A stretch of 64,000 bases of DNA from Prorocentrum cordatum (Eukaryota > Sar > Dinophyceae > Prorocentrales > Prorocentraceae): the NCBI GenBank assembly GCA_963575745.1, contig CAUYUJ010003540.1, forward strand, positions 1 through 64,000, read 5' to 3'. Of the stretch, positions 43,039 to 53,551 are shown piece after piece. The notes beneath the pieces are model-generated. The model ran no database searches. It had not been told where the DNA came from and saw nothing but the letters and a program-made list of their open reading frames with translations. Position 1 is the stretch's first letter. Each line of letters begins with the position of its first letter. Both the position numbers and the translations under genes were made by a program.

Positions 43039-44814
43039 GCCGACGCCCAGCTCGGCGCCCAGCCCAGCGCCCAGCCCGACACCCGGCCAGACGTGTCGCA
43101 CCAGAGGCGGGTAACCACTGTTTTGTCTCATCAAGTTTGTTCTTGTTGTTCTGCTTGAGCTTCGCCCAGGTGGCACCTGGACTCTCATGTTTACAAGCCT
43201 TCGGCACTTCCCGCCATCGTGTCTGGGTTGGGCCATCTTGGGTGCTCTGCGGGGTGTCGTGGGGGTCCTCTCGGGGGCCCTTTCGCTGCAATGTGATGTG
43301 TTTGAGGGGGCCGTTCAGGGGCCTCCTGGGACCCTTGTTCGGGTTGTTGCCGTCTCTCGCGGGCGTCTTGGGGAAGTCCAACCCCGCAGCGTCGCGAGGA
43401 TGAGGGCAATGAGTGGGCGGGAGGAGTAGGATGGCGATGCCAACGGGGAGGATGAGGGGCGGGATGAGGAGGAGGAAGACGAGGACAACGACAACAATGA
43501 CGACGATAAGGGCGGTGACGGGACGGACGAGGTCGACGACGAAGACGGGGCTGAGGGAAGAGGAGGAAGATGAGGATGATGACCACGGGAGGGTGGTAAG
43601 ACCATAGGGGGGATGAACATACCCATGGAGAAATGGAGGAGGATGGATGCAGGCAGATGTAGGAGGAGTTATGAGTAGGAGTAGGATGGAGGAAGTATTA
43701 TGAGTAGGAGTGGGAGCAGTTGGAGGAGCTAGGAGTAGGAGGAAGATGGGGAACAAGGGAGGAGTAGAAGCCGGAAGAGTAGGAGTAGGAGCAGTAGTAG
43801 GAGTAAAATGAAACGGGGGAGGAAGATGGGCGAAGGAGGGGTTAGGAGGAGGAGGATGGGGACGAGGAAGTCGACGCCGAAGACGCGGGGAGGGATTGCG
43901 ACGGCGACGACTGGGGCGACGACAACGACAGCGCGGCGTGCCGTGCCCAAGTGCCGTGTCGCGACGCGCCGCGACTCTAACTGTGCCCGCGCGTCGCCGT
44001 GCCGCGTGTCGTCAAGGCGTGCGCTCGCGAGCGAAATGGCGCGATGCTGTGTCTTTGGTGCGCGCTCGCGCGTCCGCTTCGGTTGTGGCTCGACGTTTTG
44101 CGCGGTGCTCTTGCGTCCTGCTGTTCCGATCGGGCGCGCGCGTTGCAGCGCGAGATTGGCTCGGTCGGGGGCGCGTTTGCGGTCTCAACGCTCGTTGGCG
44201 CGTTCGGTCGCAATGAAAGTTGCGTCGGCGCGCGCTCCTCGATTGCTAACTCAGCAGAAAAATGCATTCGTTGTGTTGCGGGGCGTTTGTAAGCGGCCAA
44301 TCTGTTTGTAGTGCCGTCTCTAGCGGAAAAAAACGCTGCGTGGCCCGAGTTTCTAGGTGCCCCACGCGCGACAGGCTGTTGCCCGTAAGCTCGTGCCTTC
44401 CCAGTTTCGGATCTTTCTGAGCCTCGTGCGGTTGATGTCTTCAAGGGCGAAGGTGTTTGGGCTATTCTAGACGAGGGTTGTAATTCTTGTTGTCACGGTA
44501 AAACTTGGGTTCTTAACGCAGGGGATATATTCGAGAAATTGGGTATCTATCTTTAATGTGGCCACAGACAGCGTAAGACGTACAGCGGTATAAGAGGACA
44601 GGCATTGAGTGAGACGACAGGTAAGAAGAGTTGTCCATTTCGCATCGTTGCTTCTCGTGGCTCCGTCAGCGGGTGTCTCGAGTCGCATGAGTTGAAAGAT
44701 TCGGATCATGTTCCTCTCTGGTTCTCTCTCTCTCTCTCTTGCACGGGCTTCCCTTGGTCTCGTGAAGAATCTTGCTATGGTCGCGCCCTCTTGAGTTGGG
44801 AGGGTGAGGTATAA
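43039..44814. repeat. GCCCAG minisatellite, GGGGCCT repeat copy, GGA tract and GCGC block
   Basis: 43040-43090 has GCCCAG-type units. 43205-43375 is a copy of the GGGGCCTCTTGGG family. 43400-43900 is GGA/GTAGGA-rich. 43930-44330 is a GCGCG-dense block like 30.9 and 39-40 kb. 44330-44814 is ordinary spacer. Frames here have no recognised domain. Confidence 0.55.
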
Positions 44815-46301
44815 ATGTGTCGTCGTGCTCGCTCAGGCCATCATTCCATCCGTCTTGATCAGTTTGACCCAGAGGACGTTGCAGAGTTTATTCGTCCGTT
44901 GCACATTCCGTATCCAGGCGGCTGCGCAGCTCTTGCCGGCCGCGCCGCGCCGCCTGCTGTCTTCGACCACTTCAGTGACGACGGGGCCACGGGTGTGCCT
45001 GCGCCCGTCGATCACCCCGGTGACGACGAGGGCGCGCGGGTCGCTGCCATGGCTGCTGCCGTTGGCGCCTGTCCCGCACCACAGGGCTCGAAGTTTGCTG
45101 TGATCACGCTGGGCTTGGAGAACTTCGAGAAAAGCCCGAGGCTCTCGGGGTCGTCGATGCTGAGAGAGCACATTCGCCGTCACCATTGCTCCAGTCATGC
45201 TTTGACTACAAGAGGACGCCACGCCAATGCCATCGTAGATGCGCTCATTGCTGCAGATGAGAATCTTGCGAACTATGACCGGTACGTGTCGTTGGACATC
45301 AGGGCTCTGGACGACCCAGCCCACGCGCGCCATGTCGGTCATCGTCCGAAGATCCTACGTCATTCACTTGAGAATGAACATATTGTTGGCGTCGATGAGT
45401 GTGCGGGAAAATCTTTGGCGAAGAGCAAGTCTTCACAGCATGTGCACTGTTGCCATCTGTCGTTCTGGTCGGCACCGCTCTGTTGCTGTCAGTTATGATG
45501 TCAAACAGTTCTTGGAACAGCATGACATTGAATGCAGTTCTGCGCGCCTGAGTCGTCGTGAGTGGTCCCAGCGGACTTGTAGCGGAGAATGCGATGACTG
45601 CGTTCACGTATCCGATTGGGGCCGCGAGATGGCGAATTCTGCGACTGACAAGATTGCTTCTTTGCTGAATCCTTCGAGAAGTTCAGTGCACCGCCGCCTC
45701 CAGTTCCTGATCCGTCTGCCAAGCGCAGGCCCCGTGACGGGGCTAAGCTGGCCAGGGGGGGGGGGATCTCGCGCTTCATCGAGTGTGGTTGACGGAGTAG
45801 GTGATAATGACGTGGCCACTGTCATCCGCGAACACATCAGGACGATCTGGCGTGAACGTCCCGGCGCTGACTATATTGACGCAGATTTCGAGGCCATGAC
45901 GCAGCGATATGTTGGGCGTGTGCTGCAGTTATATTCAAAGATCCGTCACGAGGACAACAGGCCGCCTGCTGATTATGCGGTGTGTGCGTCGTGCTCGTGA
46001 GTATGCAGGAACAGGTGTACTTCCCAAACCTGTTGGTGGTCGTGTTCCTGCTGCTGCTTCGCCACCGCCTGTCGCCGCGTCGTCTCCTGCCGCTGCATCG
46101 CCCCCTTCATGTCGGGCGCGCGATTCGCAGGGCGATGGCGGCGAAGCGCCGAAGAGGAAGGCTCGCATGAGCAGCGCCAGCAAGGCGACGGCTCTGCCAC
46201 CGGGCGATGCTGCAACGCCGGGCGCGATCGTTCGCCCTCCTGGAATGCCTCCCACGATGCCACCGCCCAAGCACAAGCTCGCTGACCTCGCGCCGAGGTA
46301 G
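44815..46301 (+). pseudogene. decayed RapZ C-terminal-domain-like gene
   Basis: From ATG 44815 the first frame carries an N-terminal Ala/Asp/Gly-rich part, then a domain start (KFAVITLGLENFEKSPRLSG) and NYDRYVSLDIRALDDPAHAR, a pattern like the strand before the RapZ phosphate loop. Near 45437 the phase shifts and gives the loop CRSGRHRSVAVS (45458-45493), a C-x5-R motif as in GCTGGKHRSV of bacterial RapZ. A CSGECDDC Cys cluster follows. Another shift near 45660 and a Pro/Ala-rich tail end at TAG 46299. RapZ binds regulatory RNA in bacteria; a role in a eukaryote is unknown. At least three frameshifts make this copy inactive. Confidence 0.55.
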
Positions 46302-46998
46302 CCGGACGGACCTCCGCCAGCGCGCCTCGGGTCTCCCCGGCCGCCTCCGCCGCCGGGGCCGTTTCGCAGGATGGAGCCGCTGCCGCCGCCGCCGCCGCCT
46401 CCGGCGAGTATTGTTGCCGCCAGCAGCGACGGCGAATCGAACGGGACTCGTGCGTCTCGCTCAGGATCCCCGACTTCTCCTGTCGAGAGGGGCCTGGCCA
46501 CGGTGGGTGGTGAGCGGGCCGGAGATCCAGTTGTGGACTTCGAGCCGATTGCAGGTGGCGCAGATCAGCTGGATTCGCTGTTCGAGCCGGGCAAGAAGCA
46601 GGGCAATAATATGACCTTATCACGCACGTTGGTCTTCGATCGTTCCAATCAGAGGTGTCGACGGGCCGCGCGGAAGAGCAGGGCGCTGAGAGACATTGGT
46701 GCGCGTGGGCTGCAATATTGTTCCGTTCAGTACTCAGATCAAGTTCCCGCCGGCATGGTCTTCTTCGAAGAAGAGTTCTATGGTCCGCGCCAAGGGCGCC
46801 TAGTCCTGGAGGCGTATTGAAGATCACGTTGCCATGATTTTTTCTGTGGATGCTGAGAAGTTCGATCGAGTGGCAATATTTGTGCAGCCTCCGTGGATCC
46901 GCGTTGACGGAGCGTCGTAGCTGTGCGCGTCGCTGCAGCTGGACCAGCATGAGATGATTACCGTGCATGATTGAAATCGTGCCGCATATTGCTCTGGA
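46302..46998 (+). other. coding-like remnant between the RapZ-like gene and pol
   Basis: The frame 46371-46820 (149 codons) begins Pro-rich and ends with LVFDRSNQRCRRAARKSRAL and MVFFEEEFYGPRQGRLVLEA. 46821-46915 in another phase reads VAMIFSVDAEKFDRVAIFVQ. Both look protein-like, but I recognise no family. They may be the start of pol or the end of the preceding gene. Confidence 0.3.
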
Positions 46999-48600
46999 AT
47001 GCAGAACATCAGTATGCAAGATGAGTTGTTATCTGCGTGTGATGCTGAGCTGTCCGCGCCGGGCATGTCTGCGACCGACGGGAAGATTGGCGAGAAGGTG
47101 ATCAGGAACACCGATCCGCTTCGCGGACGTGCAGGGACCAACCTGGCCGGGGTGCTGCTCCATGTCATCGGCATCGCGTTCGCCTGCCCAACCTCGATCG
47201 GCGCGGTGGCGCGCCCAGATCGGGGGCCAGCGATGGCGAAAGACATCGTCGTGCGCAATCGTGGTCTCGTTGTCGCCTGCACATCATCATCAAATCATCA
47301 TGTGATCAGCGATTTTTTCGTTGGCTTGGCTCAAGATAATAGTCCTCTACTTGTTGCCCTCGTAGATGAGCCTGGTTTCTCAAGCCTTGCGGTTGCTAGC
47401 GCGCCGAACTCGCACCTCGAGTCAGACGCGGACATCGCAAGTCAGACATTCCATGATTTCTTCAGAGAGTTAGGTCAGCATGTTAGACCGGGCAGACCTG
47501 CCCTCGCAGCTCTCCCCGCTGAAGCCGCAGAGGAGAGAGTTCGAAGCAATGTGGGCGCGATCGTCGCTGATGACGACGTCGCCACAGTCTCCAAGGAACG
47601 CCTGCGAGGTGAAGAGCTAGAAATCCTGGAACCAACCATCCTACCTGGCGAGCCGAAACACGACGGAAAGAGAAGGGTCGCGCGGCTGCCAATCCCGCTC
47701 CGCGCAAGGGTCGCCATTAGACGACTGCACAGGCAGTTTGGTCACGTGCCCTGTCGTGTTCCCGTCGAGCTAGTAAGAATATCCAGAATGTCGCCGGACT
47801 ACATTGAGGCTGCTCAGAGCTATCGATGTGAATCTTGCGCACATCACAATGTGTTTGCTCAGACACAAGGTTGGCTTGCCCGAGAAGTTTTACTTCAACC
47901 ATGCAATCGGCATCGACTGTCTAGAGGTAAAGGACAACAGTGGGCAACTTTACGCATTATGCAACATAGCGTGCCAGGGTGCAACATTTCAGCGTGTAAT
48001 CTTTGTCGAGCACGGAGGTGGCACGCCATCTTCGAGAGCATTGCTCACTGCGTTTCAACATCGCTGGTGTGCATGGGCAGGTAAGCCCACATGAATGGTG
48101 TCAGACCGTGGACAGCACAACAGGGGAGTGTTTCTGGAATGGGTTAAGGGGGTCAAGGGATCGACCTTCGCGACTCCGGAGCCGAGTCCCCCGAACAGAT
48201 AGGCCTCGCCGAGAGACGTGGTGGATTGGAAGAACATCTTCAAGAAGGTGGTACACGACAAGAATGTTACCGGACTCGATGCAGCCACCTCTGTTGCAGC
48301 AGAAATTGACAAGGCGAAGAATTAGATGTCGCGAGTCGGCGGATTTGCACCTACTCATTGGGTGTTGGGACCGATGCCTCGTGCCCCAGGGAGTCAATTC
48401 GACGACGAGGAAGCTTTCGACTCAGGAGTGCTTGCGAATGTTGCAGAGGGCGGAGCCGACGTTCTTTCGCCGGGCTGCGACCTGGGCGTCTGCCAGAAAA
48501 GCATTCGCAGAACGCGACGTCGGGGGTGGGGCGGCGAGGGCCACTCTCCGAAAGGCAACGCCGCCAGCTGGATAATATCAGGTCGGTGATATAGCATGCT
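46999..48600 (+). pseudogene. copia-like integrase region of pol
   Basis: Integrase inserts the element cDNA into the genome. The N-terminal zinc finger is HRQFGH (His codons 47728 and 47743) with CESC (47827, 47836). The catalytic core follows in the next phase: Asp in IGIDCLEVKD (47915), Asp in VSDRGQHNRG (48104) and Glu in SPEQIGLAER (48193, yet another phase). The D-D distance of 63 codons is normal. D-E is about 30 rather than 35, so a small deletion is likely. A TGA at 48092 replaces the residue before MVSDRG. Text to about 48600 (MSRVGGFAPTHWVLGPMPRA) is the usual post-core region. Confidence 0.75.
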
Positions 48601-49241
48601 TTCGCAAGAGACCGACCGATGGCGAGGTCGCCGCGGAGTTGAACACTGGTTCTTGTATCGCTGGATACGATGGCAAGAACCAAGAACGCATGGGCTATCA
48701 CAGAGGGCGTGCCTGTCTGCGTGGCTGTCGGCAGGCTTCGTCCGCGGACATCGACGGAAGCGTTGGCTCGCCAATGCCTCTCTGAGCACCATGGCGGTCG
48801 AGTTGAAAGGTATGCGCCTCCCGACGGGCAACGGCAGTCACTCGTGGGCGAAAGTCGCGAGCTGCCAGAACCACAGGTGCAAGAGCACTCCGTGCAAGGA
48901 CATCCCATGGCGACGGAAGAGCTGCCAGGGACCCCAGAAGACTCCGAGTTCATATAGGAGAAGCATTTCGCCAAAGGGAAGAAGATTAACTGTTTGCTGG
49001 AATGGTCGTTCCTGTGCCGCCCACGACGAGATCACCACGAGTGACTCGAAAGCCTGTTCAGAGGTCGTTACTAGACGACGTCCCGCACGGCATGCGGAGT
49101 CGCAACGAAGCGGTGCGCGGAAGAGGCGAGAATGCCGGCGGTAGCACGGGGGGGGGTTCGGATCCTGTTTAGCAGCCAGTTCCCGAACCAGCGAACCCAC
49201 TTCTTGAGGCCGTGCGCAGGGCCTGAACATCAGGGCCGTGC
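48601..49241 (+). pseudogene. integrase C-terminal to RT linker of pol
   Basis: The frame 48670-48957 reads NAWAITEGVPVCVAVGRLRP and an acidic Pro/Glu-rich tail ending PGTPEDSEFI, matching the variable linker after integrase in copia-like pol. After 48958 phases alternate with stops up to the RT. Confidence 0.5.
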
Positions 49242-50046
49242 ATGGATCTTCTAGCCCGCAGAGAAGCTTCACTCGCCGTGAAGCCGCGTGCGTCGCTTGT
49301 CGGTTTCTTCCGTGAACGCACCGCTCACGAGCCGCAATCCAAGAAGAAGATCAAGACTGGGAAGAATCTGGTATATCATCGAGAACCTGAGGACGTTAAA
49401 GCGGTTTACGACTGGCAAGACAAGACGAATGGGGAACATGGCGGAAGTTCAACGCCGCCGTACCTATCCATGGGGCTACACTATCTCTTCGACGAAGGAT
49501 GCCGCATGGTGCCTGCGCAATGGATTGAGATTGGCAAGTCTGAGCATCCCTGTAGACCGGGTGGTCCTTCGGTTGCACCGCAGTACAAGGGCATACTTGT
49601 CGTGATTGGAGATCCGGGAGAGTCGTTGGGCATCCGTGCGGAGTCACCAACTTGCGATCTAGAAGGGCTAAGGTTAATTGTGTCATGGGCTGCCGGTTAA
49701 GACGCCCAAGTATGCCGGCGTTACATCTGCGTACTTCAAGGGTAAAGGAACTCGACCGCCTCATGCTGCTCAAGCCGCCGCCCGATGGACTCGAAGGAGC
49801 GCCGGGTGGTGGTGCACTGGTCGCGCGCATGTCTGTTTATCGCACACGTCGCGCAGGGCGAGGTCCGTGGGGGAAACTTCGCAAAAGGGTGGAAGCTTAT
49901 GGCAATGGCAATACTGAATCACGTTTATGTTAGGTACGCATGTGGATGACATGTTGCGGGGTGCAGATGATGAGCGTCAGAGAGTCATCGATTCGGTATT
50001 AGCAGAGTTTGATACTCGCGAGATCAAGCCGGATATGGTCCGTTAG
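49242..50046 (+). pseudogene. copia-like reverse transcriptase
   Basis: The first frame (49242-49700) contains MVPAQWIEIGKSEH and VAPQYKGILVVIGDPGESLG, the N-terminal RT blocks. A phase change gives YAGVTSAYFKG, where the usual motif A aspartate is replaced (G-V-T-S-A-Y-F). The next phase gives LDRLMLLKPPPDGLEGAPGG. Motif C is intact as GTHVDDML with Asp-Asp at 49945-49950. Loss of the motif A aspartate and at least three phase changes make the enzyme dead. Confidence 0.75.
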
Positions 50047-51068
50047 TGTGTTTTGGAAGTTGTTCAAGATGAAGATTGCATGGCGAGTATCACGGCCGGG
50101 GGCAATATTGAGAACATCGAAGCTGCATCCTGTCCCAGACACAGTCCCGTCGCGAGAGAATGCAATGAGGGCGAGACAGCGCAGCTTAGATCGGTGGTAG
50201 GTGCTTTGTCACGGCTTACACGTCAGTGTAAACCTGAGCTAGTGCATCGCGCGAGCAGACTGCAGACGGCAGTGGGTCGCGCTGAGGTACTCCATCACAA
50301 TGGTGCCAACCGTGCATTAGAAGAAGCAACTCAGTCCGCTGATTGCGGGTTAGTATTTGAAGGTGGAGCTGTCCAGTGGAATCAAGATATGCTAGTTCTT
50401 GTTGTTACTGACGCCAGTTGGGCAGGAGAAGAGGATATGCTCAAGCGTAGAGTCGAGCCTCTCAGGTCACAGAGGGCTAGGTTCGATGGGCTCGCAGGGC
50501 CTGGGTTCATCGAGGGTGGCAGTGATTGCGTTCATCTTATATGTATTTCTAGTAAAGTAATCAAACGAGTACGTGAATCTTCATTGCAAGCATGGACCCT
50601 GGCCTGTTTATGCGGTGTAGAATCTTGCGTGCGCAGCCGCGCTGCTATCGCAGATGCGCGCGCGATGCTTGACGCCAGAAATACGCTGCCAACAAACTGG
50701 GAAGACACATAAGCCATGTTAATGAGACACTTATGGATGACGGGTTGTACAAGCGTTGAAGAACACCTAATTCCCCCAGCTATGGGTAAGACAGAAGATC
50801 AGCACTTGAGTACCGATTTGGGATATTCGGACTAATGGAGCGGAAGAAGTATATTTTTCAACCACGCATATTTTGTGATAAGTTCCGATGGATCGACACA
50901 CGTACTATGGCTTTTGATTGCCTGGCGAAGAATATGCCAACGGATTTCTTAGTTAAGATCTTACGTACAAGATCATATGACATAACTTCATACCCTGATT
51001 ACACGTTGAAGAAGGTCAAGAAACAACTGGCGAGGGCCAGGGCGAATGGTATCCCATCGGGGAAGTGA
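50047..51068 (+). pseudogene. copia-like connection and RNase H domain
   Basis: The frame 50047-50712 follows a TAG at 50044-50046 in the RT phase and reads TAQLRSVVGALSRLTRQCKP and CGLVFEGGAVQW. It continues with VLVVTDASWAG, holding the first RNase H aspartate, and SSLQAWTLAC, where the expected Glu of QAE is Trp. A short gap with stops precedes 50835-51068, which ends the polyprotein with KFRWIDTRTMAFDCLAKNMP and a Lys-rich tail. RNase H would remove the RNA template; the missing Glu argues against activity. Confidence 0.75.
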
Positions 51069-51198
51069 GTGACTGAGTCCTGGCTGCCTTGACTTGAATA
51101 GATCAACATGAGAGTACTCCTTGTTCTGCCCTTAGAGGCTCACCGAGACCAGCAGTGCTGCGCGTTCGGCCCGCTAGCTCGTGATAAAGTTTCACCGG
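51069..51198. other. spacer between pol and 3' LTR
   Basis: The 130 bases include no clear polypurine tract next to the LTR, where one is expected as plus-strand primer. Divergence may have erased it. Confidence 0.5.
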
Positions 51199-51299
51199 TG
51201 TGAGATAGTGCGTGCGCCACGTGCGTGCGTGCGCTTCTCGCCGCCAATTGACCTCTAGGGGCCGTTTTTGCTTTTGTGCTAAAACACATCATAATCACA
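51199..51299 (+). repeat. 3' LTR
   Basis: It is 101 bases, TGTGAGATAGTG to AATCACA, and pairs with 27227-27329. The following TCTTC matches the five bases before the 5' LTR. Confidence 0.75.
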
Positions 51300-51383
51300 T
51301 CTTCCTTTTCCTCCTCTTCCTCCTCCTCGTCCTCCTTTTCCTCCTCCCCCCCTCCTTCCAGTTCCTCTCCCCCCTCCTCCTCC

Positions 51384-52840
51384 TAGGAGGAGTCGGCTTG
51401 CAGGGGGGCCGGGCGCGGGGGGGGCGCCAGCGGCCGCGCCGATTCCATCGCGGCCCGCTGCCCCTTCCCGGGGCTCTCAGGAATCCTCCGGGCCCAGTCG
51501 GCCTCGCAGTCGGCGCCGGCGTCGCGTCGCCCGCGAGCGCCAGCCGGCGGGCGGGCCGACCTTGTTGCGCATGTTTGGCGCGAGAGACCCGCGCGGGCCT
51601 CGCGCTGTGCCCGCGCCCCAGGGCGACGGCCCAGGCCCTTGTAGCCTCCCGCGCTGACGCGATGGCCTCGCGCGCGGCGCAGGAGCGGGCGCCGCCGACC
51701 GTTCGGTTCGGTTCCGCGCACTTCTCATGCGACAACGCAAAGCCCCCCATGCTGCTCGCGCGCTTTGCGACGGCCGCGCGTTCAATGGGAAGCCGCAGAC
51801 CAAGTTTCCATTCCCGCGCGCGGGGCGGGGCATGAACTTACAGATGCGCCGACGGTCGAGAACTCGCTCGCGCGCCCGCGCCTGCCATGTTGGGCGTGCG
51901 CACTGGGCCCGGAAATCTGCGGTTCGGCCGCCCGATGCGCCCCAAAAATCGCCCCGCCCCCCCCCCGCCCCCCTCCCCTTCAAAACTCTTCCGCGCTCCT
52001 GGAAAAACCATGCCGCCGAAGCGGGGGCTCGGGCCGCGGCCCGATGGTCCCGGGGGCACAGGGGAATCAAAGGAATCAGTACGGAATCAGTGCAGAATCA
52101 AAACAGAATCGGCACAACTGCGACCCCTGATTCTAGCGGAATCAAAAGAATCAGTACGGAATCAATACGGAATAAAAGGAGGAATCGGCGATGGAACCTG
52201 AATCGGCCAGAACGGGGAAGTAGGCCAGAATCGGTTTCAGAACCCATGGAGAGAGGCTTTTTTCCCGCGAGTTCATTGCGGCGGGTCCGCGGCGCGGGCG
52301 CGCCGCGCGACTTCGCTGGTTCAGCGAGGCGCGCAGTCGGCGTTCAGGGTGAACAGGTTGTTTTCAAGGCGATATCCTGGCGGCGCGCTGGCGCATTGCG
52401 CATTTGCGTATTCCTGGCGGGCTGTTTGAGGGCGACCCGGCAGCGTCGGCCGAATGGCCCGCAAATGCCGCGCGGCCGATCGCGCGCCCCATGCGGTCAC
52501 GTCGACCGCCGTGTGCCGCGACGGCCGCGCGCCCCGGACCGCGCGCAGCGCCCGTCCTCCAAAAGTCGTTACATGCATATCGCGCGTGTCGAGCCAGCAG
52601 CAATCGCTCCCAGAAGCAGCCTTGACAGGCGCCCCATGCCCGTTGTCGCCCGGTTCCGATCCAAATCATAGTTTCTTAGGATGCGCTTGCGCGAATGCGA
52701 ACGCGCGGGCAAGTAACGCGTGCGCGCGCTTGGCGCAGCCTGGGAAATCTTACATGGAGCCCCCCGGGGGCGCGGGGCGCCGGCGACGCTTCTGCCCGCC
52801 TCCCGCGCGCCCGACCCCCCCCGCAAGCCGACTCCTCCTA
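51384..52840. mobile_element. 1.46-kb terminal-inverted-repeat element in a CTC tract
   Basis: TAGGAGGAGTCGGCTTGC at 51384-51401 is exactly the reverse complement of 52823-52840, and similarity extends about 20 bases inward (GGGGGG, CGGGCGCG). Both outer flanks are (CTC)n (51301-51383 and 52841-52903), as if it had inserted in one microsatellite; a target duplication cannot be distinguished there. The interior is GCGC-rich with AATCAG-type short repeats at 52060-52200. Frames inside (for example 51727-52671) have no recognised domain, so no transposase is supported. Confidence 0.65.
52060..52240. repeat. GGAATCAGTAC short-unit repeat
   Basis: GGAATCA, AGAATCAG and GAATCGG words recur at about 10-16 base spacing. 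It resembles the reverse complement of the CCGATTC words at 1.86-2.06 kb. Confidence 0.6.
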
Positions 52841-53451
52841 CCTCCTCCTCCTCCTCCTCCTCCTCCTCCTCCTCCTCCTCCTCCTCCTCCTCCTCCTCCT
52901 CCCCCTCCCCCCCCCCGCCGCTGCGCACGCGCTGGTCAGGCCCAGCCGTCGCTCCTGCCCGGCAGGCGCGCCTTCCCTCGCGCGCTGGCCTTCCTATTGG
53001 GGGGAGTGGGAGGGAGGGAGGTGGGAGTTTTCGAGGCCAGTGCTAATCCGGAGGTTTCCCGGTTTTTGGACGCTTTCGTCGGTTCTCGAAGGTTTTGGAG
53101 GCTCAGCTGGCTTTCCAGCAGCTGCGTCTCGCCGAGAGCGTTCCGGAGGTGCCAGAGCGGTTCCGGAGACTGTTCTTCGACGGCCCGAATTGTGGTCCAG
53201 AGGCCACTGGGCTTCACAGACCTCCGACGACATGGGAAATCAGTGCGGAGGTCTGTCGCTGCTTTCTCGTCCTCCAGAAACCCTCACGGGGCCTTGGGCC
53301 GTCGAAAACGGTTCAGGATGAAATGCTGGCCGTGCGCGAGTCGGATCTCTGGGGATTTGGACTGGGAGAAGAAGGAGGAAGAGGGGGTGGGGGAGGAGGA
53401 GGAGGAGGAGGAGGAGGAGGAGGAGGAGGAGGAGGAGGAGGAGGTAGGGAG
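52841..53451. other. CTC tract, possible exon, GGA tract
   Basis: 52841-52903 is (CTC)n and 53385-53445 is (GGA)n. Between them the plus strand is open at 53095-53370 with ordinary-looking residues (LRLAESVPEVPERFRRLFFD, WEISAEVCRCFLVLQKPSRG). It may be a coding exon, but no family is recognised. Confidence 0.3.
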
Positions 53452-53551
53452 NNNNNNNNNNNNNNNNNNNNNNNNNNNNNNNNNNNNNNNNNNNNNNNNN
53501 NNNNNNNNNNNNNNNNNNNNNNNNNNNNNNNNNNNNNNNNNNNNNNNNNNN
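53452..53551. other. assembly gap, 100 N
   Basis: Exactly 100 N bases, the usual placeholder for a scaffold gap of unknown size. It lies between a GGA tract and the satellite, so a repeat collapse is likely. Confidence 0.99.

Larger units (their letters stand above)
27227..51299 (+). mobile_element. 24-kb Ty1/copia-like LTR retrotransposon locus with nested insertions
   Basis: The terminal repeats 27227-27329 and 51199-51299 begin TGTGAG and end AATCACA, with no similarity outside them. TCTTC precedes the left one (27222-27226) and follows the right one (51300-51304): a 5-bp target duplication, the size copia-type integrases make. Both outer flanks are CTC/TTCC microsatellite, so the empty site was one tract. 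Inside lie a primer site, gag near the left end, and integrase, RT and RNase H at the right, all plus strand. A normal element is 5-9 kb. About 16 kb between gag and pol, plus an 801-bp block in gag, appear to be later insertions. Many stops and frameshifts make it non-autonomous now. Confidence 0.75.

Noticed and set aside
47320-47345. TGGCTCAAG at 47.33 kb (and 9.85 kb) as a spliced-leader relic
   Set aside because: Only nine bases match the dinoflagellate leader end and both sites lie inside retroelement reading frames.
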